64,000 bases of DNA from Affinundibacterium fentianense (GTDB lineage Bacteria; Pseudomonadota; Gammaproteobacteria; Burkholderiales; Burkholderiaceae_D): assembly GCF_018139545.1 (NCBI RefSeq), contig NZ_JAGSPJ010000004.1, positions 124,001 through 188,000 of the forward strand, in the 5' to 3' direction. Positions 9,232-19,200 of this stretch are shown piece by piece; the stretch's first letter is position 1; each line of letters opens with the position of its first letter. The notes below the pieces were generated by a model. That model had not been told where the DNA came from, did no database searches, and saw nothing but the letters and a program-made list of their open reading frames with translations. Position numbers and translations under genes: made by a program.

Positions 9232-9870
9232 CTACGCTCCTAAAGCATATTGGATAATATTGACGGCAAAGCGGGTATTGTCGACCGCGAGAAACCGTTT
9301 GTTTCGAAAATCATAATCCCACTCACAACCATAGTCTTTATTGCTGTACAAAAGCCGAATGCGGCCTTGCACTTCGATCGCCTTCAAATAGTCGTGTACC
9401 AAATCGTCGCCCCAACCGTTCAGTTCTACGCTGGTATTGGGCGGGCCATCAAAATGAAAAAAGCTGGAATACAAAGGATGTGTGTTGGGAATTTTTTTAA
9501 GTGCTTTTGCACCAAAAATGCTCGCTATTTCGGCCTCAAACGACTTTGCAAATAATCCATCGATATCGTGATTACAATCATCGACGAATAAAAACCCGCC
9601 GCCTTTGATATACCGCTCTAGATGTTTGCGTTCAAGTGGGTTCAATTGCACTAGTTTATGCCCAGCCAAATAGCAAAATGGAGCGCTTAGCATTTTGGGG
9701 TCAGATAGAGCGACGACCCTTTCGACGGTGTCCACACGCAAGGTCGTGTATTCGACTAAGGAATTGAGGATATTGCTAGGCGTGCGAATATCGACGTCCC
9801 AATCGCCGGAGTCATACATCAAACGGGTAAAATAAAAATCGTAATTCGACATGGGTAGCGATATCAGCAT
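9232..9870 (-). CDS. DUF4159 domain protein
   Basis: A 212-residue protein that is almost entirely a DUF4159 domain. It opens with 'YDFYFTRLMYDSGDWD', contains 'YIKGGGFLFVDDCN' near residue 120, and ends with a 'DYDFRNKRF..VDNTRFAVNIIQYALG' stretch, all typical of the family. DUF4159 has a class I glutamine-amidotransferase-like fold in predictions, but no catalytic function is established. In other bacteria the domain occurs in or beside MoxR/BatA membrane proteins. Here it is a stand-alone protein without a signal peptide, encoded between the TldE2 and MoxR genes. ATG 9852 is an alternative start; neither has a strong ribosome site. Confidence 0.8.
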   Translation of the reverse strand: MLISLPMSNYDFYFTRLMYDSGDWDVDIRTPSNILNSLVEYTTLRVDTVERVVALSDPKMLSAPFCYLAGHKLVQLNPLERKHLERYIKGGGFLFVDDCNHDIDGLFAKSFEAEIASIFGAKALKKIPNTHPLYSSFFHFDGPPNTSVELNGWGDDLVHDYLKAIEVQGRIRLLYSNKDYGCEWDYDFRNKRFLAVDNTRFAVNIIQYALGA

Positions 9871-9935
9871 GGCCAGAGTGCATTCTCGAGATCAGCACAC
9901 CCTCGCCATGCTTACAACAAATCAATTATTTCGAC

Positions 9936-11264
9936 TTACACCGCATCCGATAAGGAAGTGAAATTAAAGTCACGCAGTTTCATTGCAGGCACCACAGATT
10001 TACGACCATCGCCAAACACTTGCGTCTTACCTAGGTCGTCAATATTGTTCAACATGGTGACAGGGCTTTCATTAAATCGGAAATTTTTAATTGGGTGTTT
10101 CACCTTGCCATTTTCGATATAGAAAGTACCGTCGCGGGTGAGTCCAGTTACCAAGAGAGACTGAGGATCCACGGAGCGAATATACCAAGTCCGCGTTACC
10201 AAAATACCTTTCTTTGTCGATGCAATCAGCTCTTCTGTCGATTTATTACCACCCGCCATGATCGTATTGCCATGTCGTCCCTTTTGTGGGACTCCTTGTT
10301 TTTTAGCCCAGAAATTTGAGTATTGCAAAGAAGCGATTTTGCCGTCTTTGACGATCGGTGTGGTTTCACGAGCTTGCATTGAACCACTGTCCCAAGGATT
10401 CACAGGCGCATTGACATTCCAAGGATCAGCCCAGATATTGACCTGCTCATCGAATAGTTTTTCACCAAGACGGTTTCCGCCCCCTTTCTTCGACAAGAAG
10501 CTTCTTCCTTCATCTGCTTGGCGTGCGTCAAAGGCGTTGAACATAAAATTCAAAATATCAGAGGATGCAGCCGGTTCGAGCACGACGGTATAACGCCCTG
10601 GTTCCAAGGCTTTCGCATCGACTGATCGCAAGGCTTTTTCAATTGCAATCTCAGAGGCCTCACGTGGATCGAACAAACGCGCGTCATTTGCAGAACGCGT
10701 GACCCAACCTGAGCCACGACCGTCTTCGGTTCTTGCCGTGCAGCTAAAACTTAAATTCGATGACTCTTGATAGCCAAACACGCCATTGGAATTTGCAATC
10801 ACTTCAAAGCCCAGGGTGTCGAGAAAAAAGCCGGCAGCGATCAGCTTATTTTTCTTTGCAAGCTGTATGCTCTGCGAAGCCAATTCAGCGCGATATTCGG
10901 GATCGATTGCCGCCGTCGCTTCAAAATAGGTTGGTGTGGCCTTAAATTCTTGCTTCCCGACCGCTGGCATAAATTCAGGATTTTCGGGCGCCAAACGCGC
11001 AATGTCTTCTGCGCGGCGAACCACTTTTTCTAAAGATTTATCGTCAAACTCATTAATGGTCGCGGTACCTTGACGCTTGCCAAATGCAACACTCACTGAC
11101 AACTGTGTGTCTTGATTCAAACCAGCAGTAGAGACACTATTTTGCGCATAGCGAATATTTCCTGCGCGGGTCCCCTGGATCACGACACGACACTCGTCCG
11201 CTTTCGAAAAACTCATCACTTTGTCACAGATACGCTTTGCTTCGTCTTGGGTGATTTTTCTCAT
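9936..11264 (-). CDS. TldE/PmbA-like peptidase subunit (second copy)
   Basis: A 442-residue member of the TldD/PmbA (U62/M103) family. It lacks the HExxxH zinc motif and therefore corresponds to the TldE (PmbA) subunit. The N-terminal domain holds 'AFGKRQGTATINEFDD..LEKVVRRAEDIARLAPENPEF', and the C-terminal barrel ends with 'GLTRDGTFYIENGKV..PIKNFRFNESP' and 'TSLSDAV'. In E. coli TldD-TldE heterodimers cut peptides such as the microcin B17 leader, with TldD providing the metal. No signal peptide is present. A good AAGGAAA ribosome site precedes the ATG, and the gene starts 12 bases after its TldD partner. It is clearly paralogous to the TldE gene at 12947-14281. Confidence 0.88.
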   Translation of the reverse strand: MRKITQDEAKRICDKVMSFSKADECRVVIQGTRAGNIRYAQNSVSTAGLNQDTQLSVSVAFGKRQGTATINEFDDKSLEKVVRRAEDIARLAPENPEFMPAVGKQEFKATPTYFEATAAIDPEYRAELASQSIQLAKKNKLIAAGFFLDTLGFEVIANSNGVFGYQESSNLSFSCTARTEDGRGSGWVTRSANDARLFDPREASEIAIEKALRSVDAKALEPGRYTVVLEPAASSDILNFMFNAFDARQADEGRSFLSKKGGGNRLGEKLFDEQVNIWADPWNVNAPVNPWDSGSMQARETTPIVKDGKIASLQYSNFWAKKQGVPQKGRHGNTIMAGGNKSTEELIASTKKGILVTRTWYIRSVDPQSLLVTGLTRDGTFYIENGKVKHPIKNFRFNESPVTMLNNIDDLGKTQVFGDGRKSVVPAMKLRDFNFTSLSDAV

Positions 11265-11276
11265 TTGATTTCCTTC

Positions 11277-12914
11277 TTATCCGATTTTACGTGCTGTGTT
11301 AATCACATTAATGCCGTTGAAACGGGCTGTGCTTGATCCATGCGATACCGCGCTCACTTGACTAGGCTGACCTTTACCATCAAAGAAAGAACCACCCATG
11401 CGCCAATCACTTTCATCACAAATCGCGCTACAACTATTCCAAAACTCTTGCGTATTCGATTGATAAGCCACGTCTTCCAAAGGACCAACGATTTTGCCAT
11501 TCTTAATTTCGAAGAAAAGCTGGCCGCCGAATTGAAAGTTATAGCGTTGTTGATCGATCGAGTAAGAGCCGCGTCCCAAGATGTAGATACCTTTCTTCAC
11601 ATCCTTCACCATTTCATCTGGAGATAAACTGGATTTTCCAGCAGCCAAAGAAACGTTCGGCATCCGTTGAAATTGCACGCTGCTCCAACTATCCGCATAC
11701 GAACATGCATGCGATTCTTTTTCATCGATGATATGGGCTTGATCACGAGTCGCCTGATAATTCACCAGTATCCCATCTTTGATAATGTCCCACCGCTTGC
11801 AAGCAACACCTTCGTCGTCATATCCGACCGCACCGAGCGAGCCGGGGGTCGTTTTGTCCGCGAAGAAATTGACACGTTCTGAACCAAATTTGAAATTTTT
11901 ACTACGCCATTTGTCGAGTGTCGCAAAGCTCGTACCGGCATAATTTGCCTCATAGCCAAGCACACGATCGAGTTCGGTCGGATGACCCACTGATTCGTGA
12001 ATCGTCAAGAATAGATGGTCGGGACTCAACACTAGATCATATTTACCCGGTTCAACTGATTTGGCCGCCAATTTTTCGCGTGCTTGACGTCCTGCTTCAC
12101 GCGCCTCTTCTATCACATCGAGCGAATGTTTATACAAGGTCGCAACACCACCAGCAGCTTTAACTTTGTCTTTTGCTAAGCCATCAAAAAATTCATAGCC
12201 CATACCCACAGGTGAAGACAAGCTTTCGCGGGTGCGGAATTTATTGGTTGCCTTATCCACCGCAGTTGCGGTCATTGGTGCCCATAAACGATGAATATCT
12301 TGATCAATATAAGAGCCATCCGTAGAGGCAAAATACTTCTCTTGATTCACTTGAAATAAATTGGACTGCATGAAATTAGCGCCTGCCTCTAGTCCCGCAC
12401 GATTCGCTGCAATCAACATCTCAGTTTTTTCTTTTACTGGAACGGTGCGCCAATCTTTTGTATACGGGGTTGCCCATCGCACCTCGCCCACTCCCTTTAC
12501 CGGTGCGAGCCGTACCGGCTCGGTTTGCAACTTAGCATTGGCTTTTGCGATCGCCACAGCTTGGCGCGCCATCGCGACGACGGCATCAACAGATAGATCA
12601 TTGGTCGAGGCAAAACCATAGGCGCCGCCTGCAATAACACGCACACCGACACCCATCGATTCACTGTTAACGATATTTTCAACTCGCGTATCGCGTGTGG
12701 TGATGAATTGATTCACATAACGACCAATACGAATATCACAGTAGCTCGCTCCAGCTTGCGTTGCTGCATTCATTGCAGCATCAGCTAATGTTTTCTTAAA
12801 TCCAACACCGACCGGATTGATCAATTGTTCGGCACTGATTGCATGTCCATAAACGGGAACAAGTAGTCCTGCCGAAGCAACCCCTGCTATTTTTAAAAAT
12901 TCACGACGTTCCAT
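11277..12914 (-). CDS. TldD-like metallopeptidase with Tat-type signal (second copy)
   Basis: A 545-residue TldD-type peptidase. The N-terminus 'MERREFLKIAG' is a twin-arginine motif (RREFLK) followed by a short hydrophobic stretch and 'YGHA', a likely signal cleavage region near residue 26. The zinc site is intact: H306-E307-S-V-G-H311, at the usual place in the C-terminal barrel. The ATG at 12914 has AGGAG five bases upstream; a GTG at 12920 is the alternative. It has exactly the same length as the paralogue at 14294-15931 and is highly similar throughout, including the C-terminal 'RFNGINVINTARKI'. Together with TldE2 it should form a heterodimeric peptidase. Well-studied TldD is cytosolic, so the signal points to the periplasm. 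Confidence 0.9.
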   Translation of the reverse strand: MERREFLKIAGVASAGLLVPVYGHAISAEQLINPVGVGFKKTLADAAMNAATQAGASYCDIRIGRYVNQFITTRDTRVENIVNSESMGVGVRVIAGGAYGFASTNDLSVDAVVAMARQAVAIAKANAKLQTEPVRLAPVKGVGEVRWATPYTKDWRTVPVKEKTEMLIAANRAGLEAGANFMQSNLFQVNQEKYFASTDGSYIDQDIHRLWAPMTATAVDKATNKFRTRESLSSPVGMGYEFFDGLAKDKVKAAGGVATLYKHSLDVIEEAREAGRQAREKLAAKSVEPGKYDLVLSPDHLFLTIHESVGHPTELDRVLGYEANYAGTSFATLDKWRSKNFKFGSERVNFFADKTTPGSLGAVGYDDEGVACKRWDIIKDGILVNYQATRDQAHIIDEKESHACSYADSWSSVQFQRMPNVSLAAGKSSLSPDEMVKDVKKGIYILGRGSYSIDQQRYNFQFGGQLFFEIKNGKIVGPLEDVAYQSNTQEFWNSCSAICDESDWRMGGSFFDGKGQPSQVSAVSHGSSTARFNGINVINTARKIG

Positions 12915-12946
12915 AAACACTCCTGAAATTGAAACTAACGATCAAA

Positions 12947-14281
12947 TTAGACCGCATCTGAAAGTGAGGTGAAATTGAAATCGCGAACTTTCATCGGTGG
13001 TATCAACATTTGATACGGCACTTCATCACCAGCGATCACCACCGGTTTTCCAATTTCCTCGATGTTATTGAGCATCGTGACTGGGCTTTCATTGAAGCGG
13101 AAATTTTTAATCGGATACATGATTTTGCCGTTCTCAATGTAGAAGGTGCCATCGCGGGTCAGACCAGTCAGCAGGACAGATTGAGGATCGACCATACGGA
13201 TGTACCAAGTACGGGTAACAAGTACGCCTTTTTTTGTATTCGCAATCAACTCGGCAGTCGATTTGTCGGTCCCTGCCATAATCATATTTCCGTGGCCAGC
13301 GCGTGCTACGACTTTTTGCTTTTGCGCCCAGTAACGGGAATACTCTAAAGAATTGACACGACCATTCTTAATCACTTCGGTACGTTCACGTGGCAACATC
13401 GCGCCATCCCACGGTAAAACGCCTACATCAGGATGCCAAGGATCGGCCCAAATATTGACTTGCTCATCAAAAAGTTTTTCGCCTAAACGATTCCCACCGC
13501 CTTTTTTTGACAAAAAGCTTCGGCCTTCGTCGGCCTGACGTGCATCGAAGCCACCTAGCATATTGCCGATCAGATCTGAAGTGGCAGCTGGTTCTAGAAT
13601 CACGGTGTAACGACCTGGTTCGAGTGCTTTCGCGTTCAATGATCGTTTCGCTTTTTCCATCGCCACATCGATCGCTTCGCGCACATCAAAACGCCCTGCA
13701 TCTCCGATCGACCGCTTAACCCAACCCGAACCACGGCCATCCTCAGTGCGCACGGTGCAGGTGAAGTCGAGTCCTGTTTCACGTTGGAACCCAAACACGC
13801 CGTTGGAATTCGCGATACTGCTAAAACCATTGCTGTCAGTAAAAAACCCAGCGGCGACCAAATTATTTTTACGGCATGCTTCAATCGCATACGCGGCAAC
13901 CTCTGCGCGGAATGCCGGATCGATATCCGCGGTCTTTTGTCTAAAAGTAGGCGATGCTTGATAAGCTTGCTTCGTCACGGCAGGCATAAATTCAGGGTTT
14001 TCGGGCGCAAGTCTTGCTAAGTCCTCGGCACGACGCACAACTTTTTCCAGCGATTGATCATCAAATTCATTAATGGTTGCAATCCCTTGTTTCTTACCAA
14101 ATGCAACAGCAACAACCAATTGTGTGTCGCTAATCACGCCTGAGGTAGAGACCGCATTGCGCGCAAAACGAATGTTCCCAGTACTGCCCCCGCCGATTTG
14201 CACATTGCATTCGTCTGCTTTCGAGAAAGCCATCACTTTGTCACAAATGCTTTTTACTTCTTCTTGGCTCAATTGTTTCAT
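12947..14281 (-). CDS. TldE/PmbA-like peptidase subunit (first copy)
   Basis: A 444-residue TldE/PmbA-type protein without HExxxH and without a signal peptide. It shares the family blocks with the second copy: 'AFGKKQGIATINEFDDQSLEKV' in two parts, 'TRDGTFYIENGKI' and the final 'FNFTSLSDAV'. The start has an ideal AAGGAG ribosome site. It follows its TldD gene by 12 bases and precedes the second TldD gene by 32. Differences from the second copy are spread over the whole length and do not form one divergent patch. This suggests an old duplication kept by selection for both copies. Role inferred: stabilising or substrate-guiding subunit of a TldD-TldE peptidase. Confidence 0.88.
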   Translation of the reverse strand: MKQLSQEEVKSICDKVMAFSKADECNVQIGGGSTGNIRFARNAVSTSGVISDTQLVVAVAFGKKQGIATINEFDDQSLEKVVRRAEDLARLAPENPEFMPAVTKQAYQASPTFRQKTADIDPAFRAEVAAYAIEACRKNNLVAAGFFTDSNGFSSIANSNGVFGFQRETGLDFTCTVRTEDGRGSGWVKRSIGDAGRFDVREAIDVAMEKAKRSLNAKALEPGRYTVILEPAATSDLIGNMLGGFDARQADEGRSFLSKKGGGNRLGEKLFDEQVNIWADPWHPDVGVLPWDGAMLPRERTEVIKNGRVNSLEYSRYWAQKQKVVARAGHGNMIMAGTDKSTAELIANTKKGVLVTRTWYIRMVDPQSVLLTGLTRDGTFYIENGKIMYPIKNFRFNESPVTMLNNIEEIGKPVVIAGDEVPYQMLIPPMKVRDFNFTSLSDAV

Positions 14282-14293
14282 GCTGTGTTCTCC

Positions 14294-15931
14294 TTAAGCG
14301 ATCTTACGTGCTGTGTTGATCACATTGATGCCATTGAAACGTGTGGTACTTGAGCCATGCGAAACCGCGCTGGATTGGCTTGGCTGACCTTTACCATCGA
14401 AAAAGGAACCGCCCAAGCGCCAGTCGCGTTCGTCACACGTGGCACTGCATGCATTCCAAAATTCTTGGGTATTCGATTGATAGGCGACATCTTCCAATTG
14501 CTCGCCAATTTTGCCGTTCTTAATTTCAAAGAACATCTGTCCGCCAAATTGGAAATTGAAGCGTTGCTGATCGATAGAGAATGAGCCGTCACCAACGATG
14601 TAAATACCTTTTTTCACATCTTTAACCATCTCATCTGGGGTCAAGCGCTTCTTGCCGGGTGCCAGAGAAATATTTGGCATACGCTGAAATTGCACACTGC
14701 TCCAGTTATCCGCATAGGAACAACCATGTGATTCCGTTTGACCCAACATATGAACTTGGTCACGGGTGGCTTGATAGTTGACCAGAATCCCGTCTTTGAT
14801 AATATCCCAACGCTTGCAAGCCACGCCTTCATCATCGTAACCCACTGCACCGAGTGAACCTGGCGTCAATTTGTCAGCCACAATCGTGACGTTCGGCGAG
14901 CCATATTTAAACTTCTTGCTTTCCCACTTATCGATAGTCGCGAAACTGGTACCTGCAAAATTCGCTTCGTATCCCAATACACGATCCAACTCAGTTGGAT
15001 GTCCCACTGACTCATGTATGGTTAACCATAAATGTTCTGGACTTAAGACCAAATCATATTTACCTGGCACCACAGACTTAGCAGTCAGTTTTTGCTTTGC
15101 GCTCTTGCCACATGCGCGCGCATCGGCAATCAGATCATATGAATTTTTATACAAGGTCGCAACGCCACCAGCCGCTTGGATTCGATCTTCTGGGCGCGCA
15201 TCTAAGTACTCGTAGCCCATACCCACCGGTGCTGAAAGGCCTTGCCGTGAGCGGAATTTATTGGTTTTGGTATCGACCGCCGTTGCTGTCAATGGCATCC
15301 AAAAACGATGCACATCTTGGTCTATGTATGAACCATCAGTAGATGCAAAATATTTTTGTTGATTGACTTGGAACATGACCGATTGCATGAAATTGGCACC
15401 TGCCTCCATTCCAGCTTTATTTGCGGCCAACAGCAGTTCGACTTTTTCTTTAATCGGCACTGTGCGCCAGTCTTTCTTGATCGGTGTGGCCCAACTCACT
15501 TCACCGACACCTTTCACAGCGGCCAGACGTACTGGTTCTGTTTGTAATTTCGAGTTCGCTTTAGCAATGGCGACCGCTTGCCGTGCCGCGGCAGCGACAC
15601 CATCTGGTGACATGTCATTGGTAGCAGCAAAACCGTATGCGCCGTTTGCGATCACACGGACACCAACACCGGCTGATTCGGTGTTCGCAACATTTTCTAC
15701 ATTCAAATCGCGAGTAGCAATAAATTGATTGAGATAACGCCCAATTCGCACGTCGCAGTAACTCGCGCCTGACGCTGTCGCCGTATTTAATGCGACATCC
15801 GCAAGTGACTTGCGAAACTGATTGGCAACGGGTTTTAATAATTCATCAGCGGTAATGGCGCGTCCATAGGCTGGCATCAATAGGCTACCTAAGGCTACAC
15901 CACCTAAACTTAAAAAATCACGTCGGTCCAT
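14294..15931 (-). CDS. TldD-like metallopeptidase with Tat-type signal (first copy)
   Basis: First gene of the ten-gene operon, 545 residues. The N-terminus 'MDRRDFLSLGG' carries the twin-arginine pair, then a short hydrophobic region and 'AYGRA', the probable cleavage site near residue 25. The zinc motif is H306-E307-S-V-G-H311. Downstream blocks 'TSFATIDKW', 'GSLGAVGYDDEGV' and 'NFQFGGQMFFEIKNGKI' are shared with the second copy. The ATG at 15931 is preceded by GGAG at a good distance; upstream in-frame starts at 15946 and 15970 would bury the twin-arginine motif. The 275 bases up to the neighbouring GGDEF/EAL gene should contain the operon promoter, although no clear one was found. Peptidase family is secure; export is inferred. 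Confidence 0.9.
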   Translation of the reverse strand: MDRRDFLSLGGVALGSLLMPAYGRAITADELLKPVANQFRKSLADVALNTATASGASYCDVRIGRYLNQFIATRDLNVENVANTESAGVGVRVIANGAYGFAATNDMSPDGVAAAARQAVAIAKANSKLQTEPVRLAAVKGVGEVSWATPIKKDWRTVPIKEKVELLLAANKAGMEAGANFMQSVMFQVNQQKYFASTDGSYIDQDVHRFWMPLTATAVDTKTNKFRSRQGLSAPVGMGYEYLDARPEDRIQAAGGVATLYKNSYDLIADARACGKSAKQKLTAKSVVPGKYDLVLSPEHLWLTIHESVGHPTELDRVLGYEANFAGTSFATIDKWESKKFKYGSPNVTIVADKLTPGSLGAVGYDDEGVACKRWDIIKDGILVNYQATRDQVHMLGQTESHGCSYADNWSSVQFQRMPNISLAPGKKRLTPDEMVKDVKKGIYIVGDGSFSIDQQRFNFQFGGQMFFEIKNGKIGEQLEDVAYQSNTQEFWNACSATCDERDWRLGGSFFDGKGQPSQSSAVSHGSSTTRFNGINVINTARKIA

Positions 15932-16206
15932 ATCATCTCCAAACATTGTTATATTGAAATCACGCAACAAGTATTAATACACAAGCATGCAAAATGCTTA
16001 TGCTGAAACTAGTCAGTAAGCTGGATTTGCGAATCGACTAAAGCCGGGCGCAAACATCGCGTTTGCATCGCAAACCGCTTTATTGTGAACGAGATAGGAC
16101 TTCTAGCATTGAATTAAGTTCCGCACGTAGCAATCGAGCGACACTTTTTTGTGATGAAATCGAGAAAGGCTAAAATAAAGCCAACTTAGACATGGTCATT
16201 CACTGC

Positions 16207-19200
16207 CTATGTTTTGGCCGAGACATGATCGCTATCGGCATAGCTTTCATATGCCTGCTTGGCAAAGGCCTCAAACTGGTCAATTGGGAGAGGCTTACTA
16301 TATAAATAACCTTGATAGGCGCGACAACCTTGTTGTTCGAGGAAAGCTTTCTGCGCCAATGTCTCTACGCCCTCGGCGATCACCGAAAGACCAAGGCTTT
16401 CCGCCAGCACGATGACCATTTTGGAGATAGCCGCGTCGTTCGGATCAATCAAGATATCGCGTACAAAACTTTGATCGATTTTTAATTGATCGAGTGGCAA
16501 ACGCTTTAAGTACGACAAAGACGAATATCCCGTTCCAAAATCGTCCAAAGAAAAGCCAACACCTCGCTCTTTTAAATGCGTCATCTTAGCGATCACGTCT
16601 TCAATATCAGCGATCGAAAATCCTTCTGTCAATTCTAGTTTTAAACGGCGTGGATCTGCGCCACTGAGACTCAACGCGTCAATCACTTGTTCGACAAAAT
16701 TCTTTTGATGGAATTGGCTAGGACTCACGTTCACAGCGATCGTCAATTCGGCGAATTCTGGACGATGTGCCCATGCCGCTAATTGATTCGCGGCGGTGTA
16801 TAGTACCCAATATCCTAAGATCGTAATTAATCCTGATTCTTCCGCTAAAGGAATAAACTCCGCAGGTGAGATCATGCCACGCTTAGGATGATTCCAACGA
16901 ATCAAAACCTCCGCCGCAAACAATCGTCCATCGTCAGAAAATTGAGGTTGGTAGTAGAGCGCAAATTGATCGTTCAACATGGCATCGCGCAAATCTTCTT
17001 CTAACTGGGCCCGTTGCGAGACCAAGATTTGCATTTTAGGATCAAAGAATCGGATGGTATTGCGGCCGGCCGCTTTGGCTTGGTACATGGCTAGATCCGC
17101 ACGCTTCAGAGGCTCTGCAATTGTCTCTGGTTGTTCACCAAAGAGCGTGACACCGATACTTGGCGAACTATGATGCTCATTCACGCCCAACCAATAGGTT
17201 TGATTTAATTCAGAGAGAATTTTGATCGCAACAGTTTCAGCTTGATTTGCTGCGTCAAATGAGTCGACTTCGAGATTGTCCAACATCACGACAAACTCAT
17301 CACCGCCCAATCGCGCCACCGTATCGCCCTCACGCGTACAGTGACTCAAGCGCTGCGCGACTTGTTGCAATAACAAATCACCTTGATCATGACCCAAAGT
17401 ATCATTCAGCGTCTTGAAATTATCTAAATCAATAAATAACAAAGCCCCTTTTCTGTGATGCCGTGTCCCTGATGCAAGCGCTTGCTCTAATCGGTCCATC
17501 AAGAGACGGCGATTAGGGAGCTGGGTTAAAGGATCGAAAAATGCGAGGTTGCGAATCTCATCCTCAGCTGCTTTGCGTAGAGTGATGTCATTGAAAGTCG
17601 CAACATAATGGGTAATTTCTCGATCATCATTCGTAACACTGGAGATATTAATCCAAGCGGCAAATGGCGTGCCATCTCGCCGTTGATCTTGCACTTCACC
17701 TTGCCAAGAGCCGCGCTCAGCAATGCTCTGCATCATGATGTTGAAATCTTCATGAGCACGAAATTCAGCCCGCATAAAATTCGGCAATCGTCCGACCAAC
17801 TCTTCGGAGGAGTAGCCGGTAATCTGATTAAACGATTGATTCGTGCGCAAAATTTGCCAATTGGCATCGGTGACAAACATCCCTTCCTGGGATTCAAACG
17901 CGGTCGCTGCGATCTTCTGAGACTCCGCATGTTGTTTGGTCTCAGTCACATCATGCCATGCAACATAAATGGAAGGCGCGCCATCGAAATCGATTAAAGC
18001 TCCTTGTGCCACGACATCAATCACCCGTTGATCGATACGGACAAATTGAATTTCATAGATATCCTTGTGAACATCAACATCATGAATACTTTTTATCTTG
18101 GTCCGCATTAAATGATGATGGGTAGGATGAATAATTTCCAACAAGGGTCGACCTATTAATTGGTCGGCGCGTTGCGCCCCGAGCATACGGATTGCCGAAG
18201 CATTCACATATACTAACTTGCCTTTACGATGGACATTAATCCCTTCAGGTGACCACTCGACTAGAGTCCGATGGCGCTCCTCGCTAGCGTGTAGTGCAGC
18301 TTCCACTTTTTTGCGGGCCGAGATGTCGCGAACACTTGCCTGGATGAATTCTTTACCTTCGAGTTCGACGCGATTCAACAAAATTTCTGCATCAAAGCAA
18401 GCACCGTTATCGAGTCTTTGGTGACGCCACTCAAATGCGAAATGTCCGAGCTCCTGAGTACGTTTGATATTGCTCTGCGCCAAACTTGCTGACTCGACTC
18501 CATTTGCTTGTAAATGCGGCGAAAGCTCGCTTGGCTGACGGTGCAACAAATCCTGTAAACCCGATGCTCCGTACAGCTCGACTGCCGCTGGATTCGCATC
18601 AATAATTCGAAATGGATCCAACACGACCACCGCGCTAGCGGTCGCATTGAATAATGTGAGATGACGATTTTCTAAGCGTACCAGCTCCTCCGTTCTCAAT
18701 TGGAGCGTATCTTCGAGCGAGGCCTGAGAATTTTGCACTGCGTCAGCCATGCCATTAAATGCTTGCGCCAACACACGAATTTCGCGCGCATCATCGTGTC
18801 GTAAATCAGCACGCACATTCATATTTCCTTGGCCTAGTTGGGTCGCTGTGGCAGCTAAATTACCGAGCGAGCGGGTCAGTTTACGTGCCGCCATCCAAAT
18901 CAAACTTAGGGCCAATAAAGTAATCACACCGCCCGCGACCAGCAACAAATTGATGCTTTCGAGTAGCCCAGAAAGCAAGTCAGCTTTGCGGGCGACATAG
19001 ACCATCGTCCAAGCTTGAGTGGCGTTCAGCTTGACGTTGCGATAAACCGCAATCAATTCATCGTTCGCTCGATTTTTTTGTGAGACACTCCTTTCAAAGC
19101 CTGCCAAGATCTGCTTTTCAGGAATGAACATCGGTAACTGTGGATCGACTTTGGGAAAACTCGTGACCAAGTGCGCCTTGTCATCGAATAACATCGTTGT

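Noticed and set aside
2222..15931. Reading the operon as a microcin or RiPP biosynthesis cluster because of TldD/TldE
   Set aside because: No precursor peptide, cyclodehydratase, YcaO, radical SAM or exporter gene is in or beside it.
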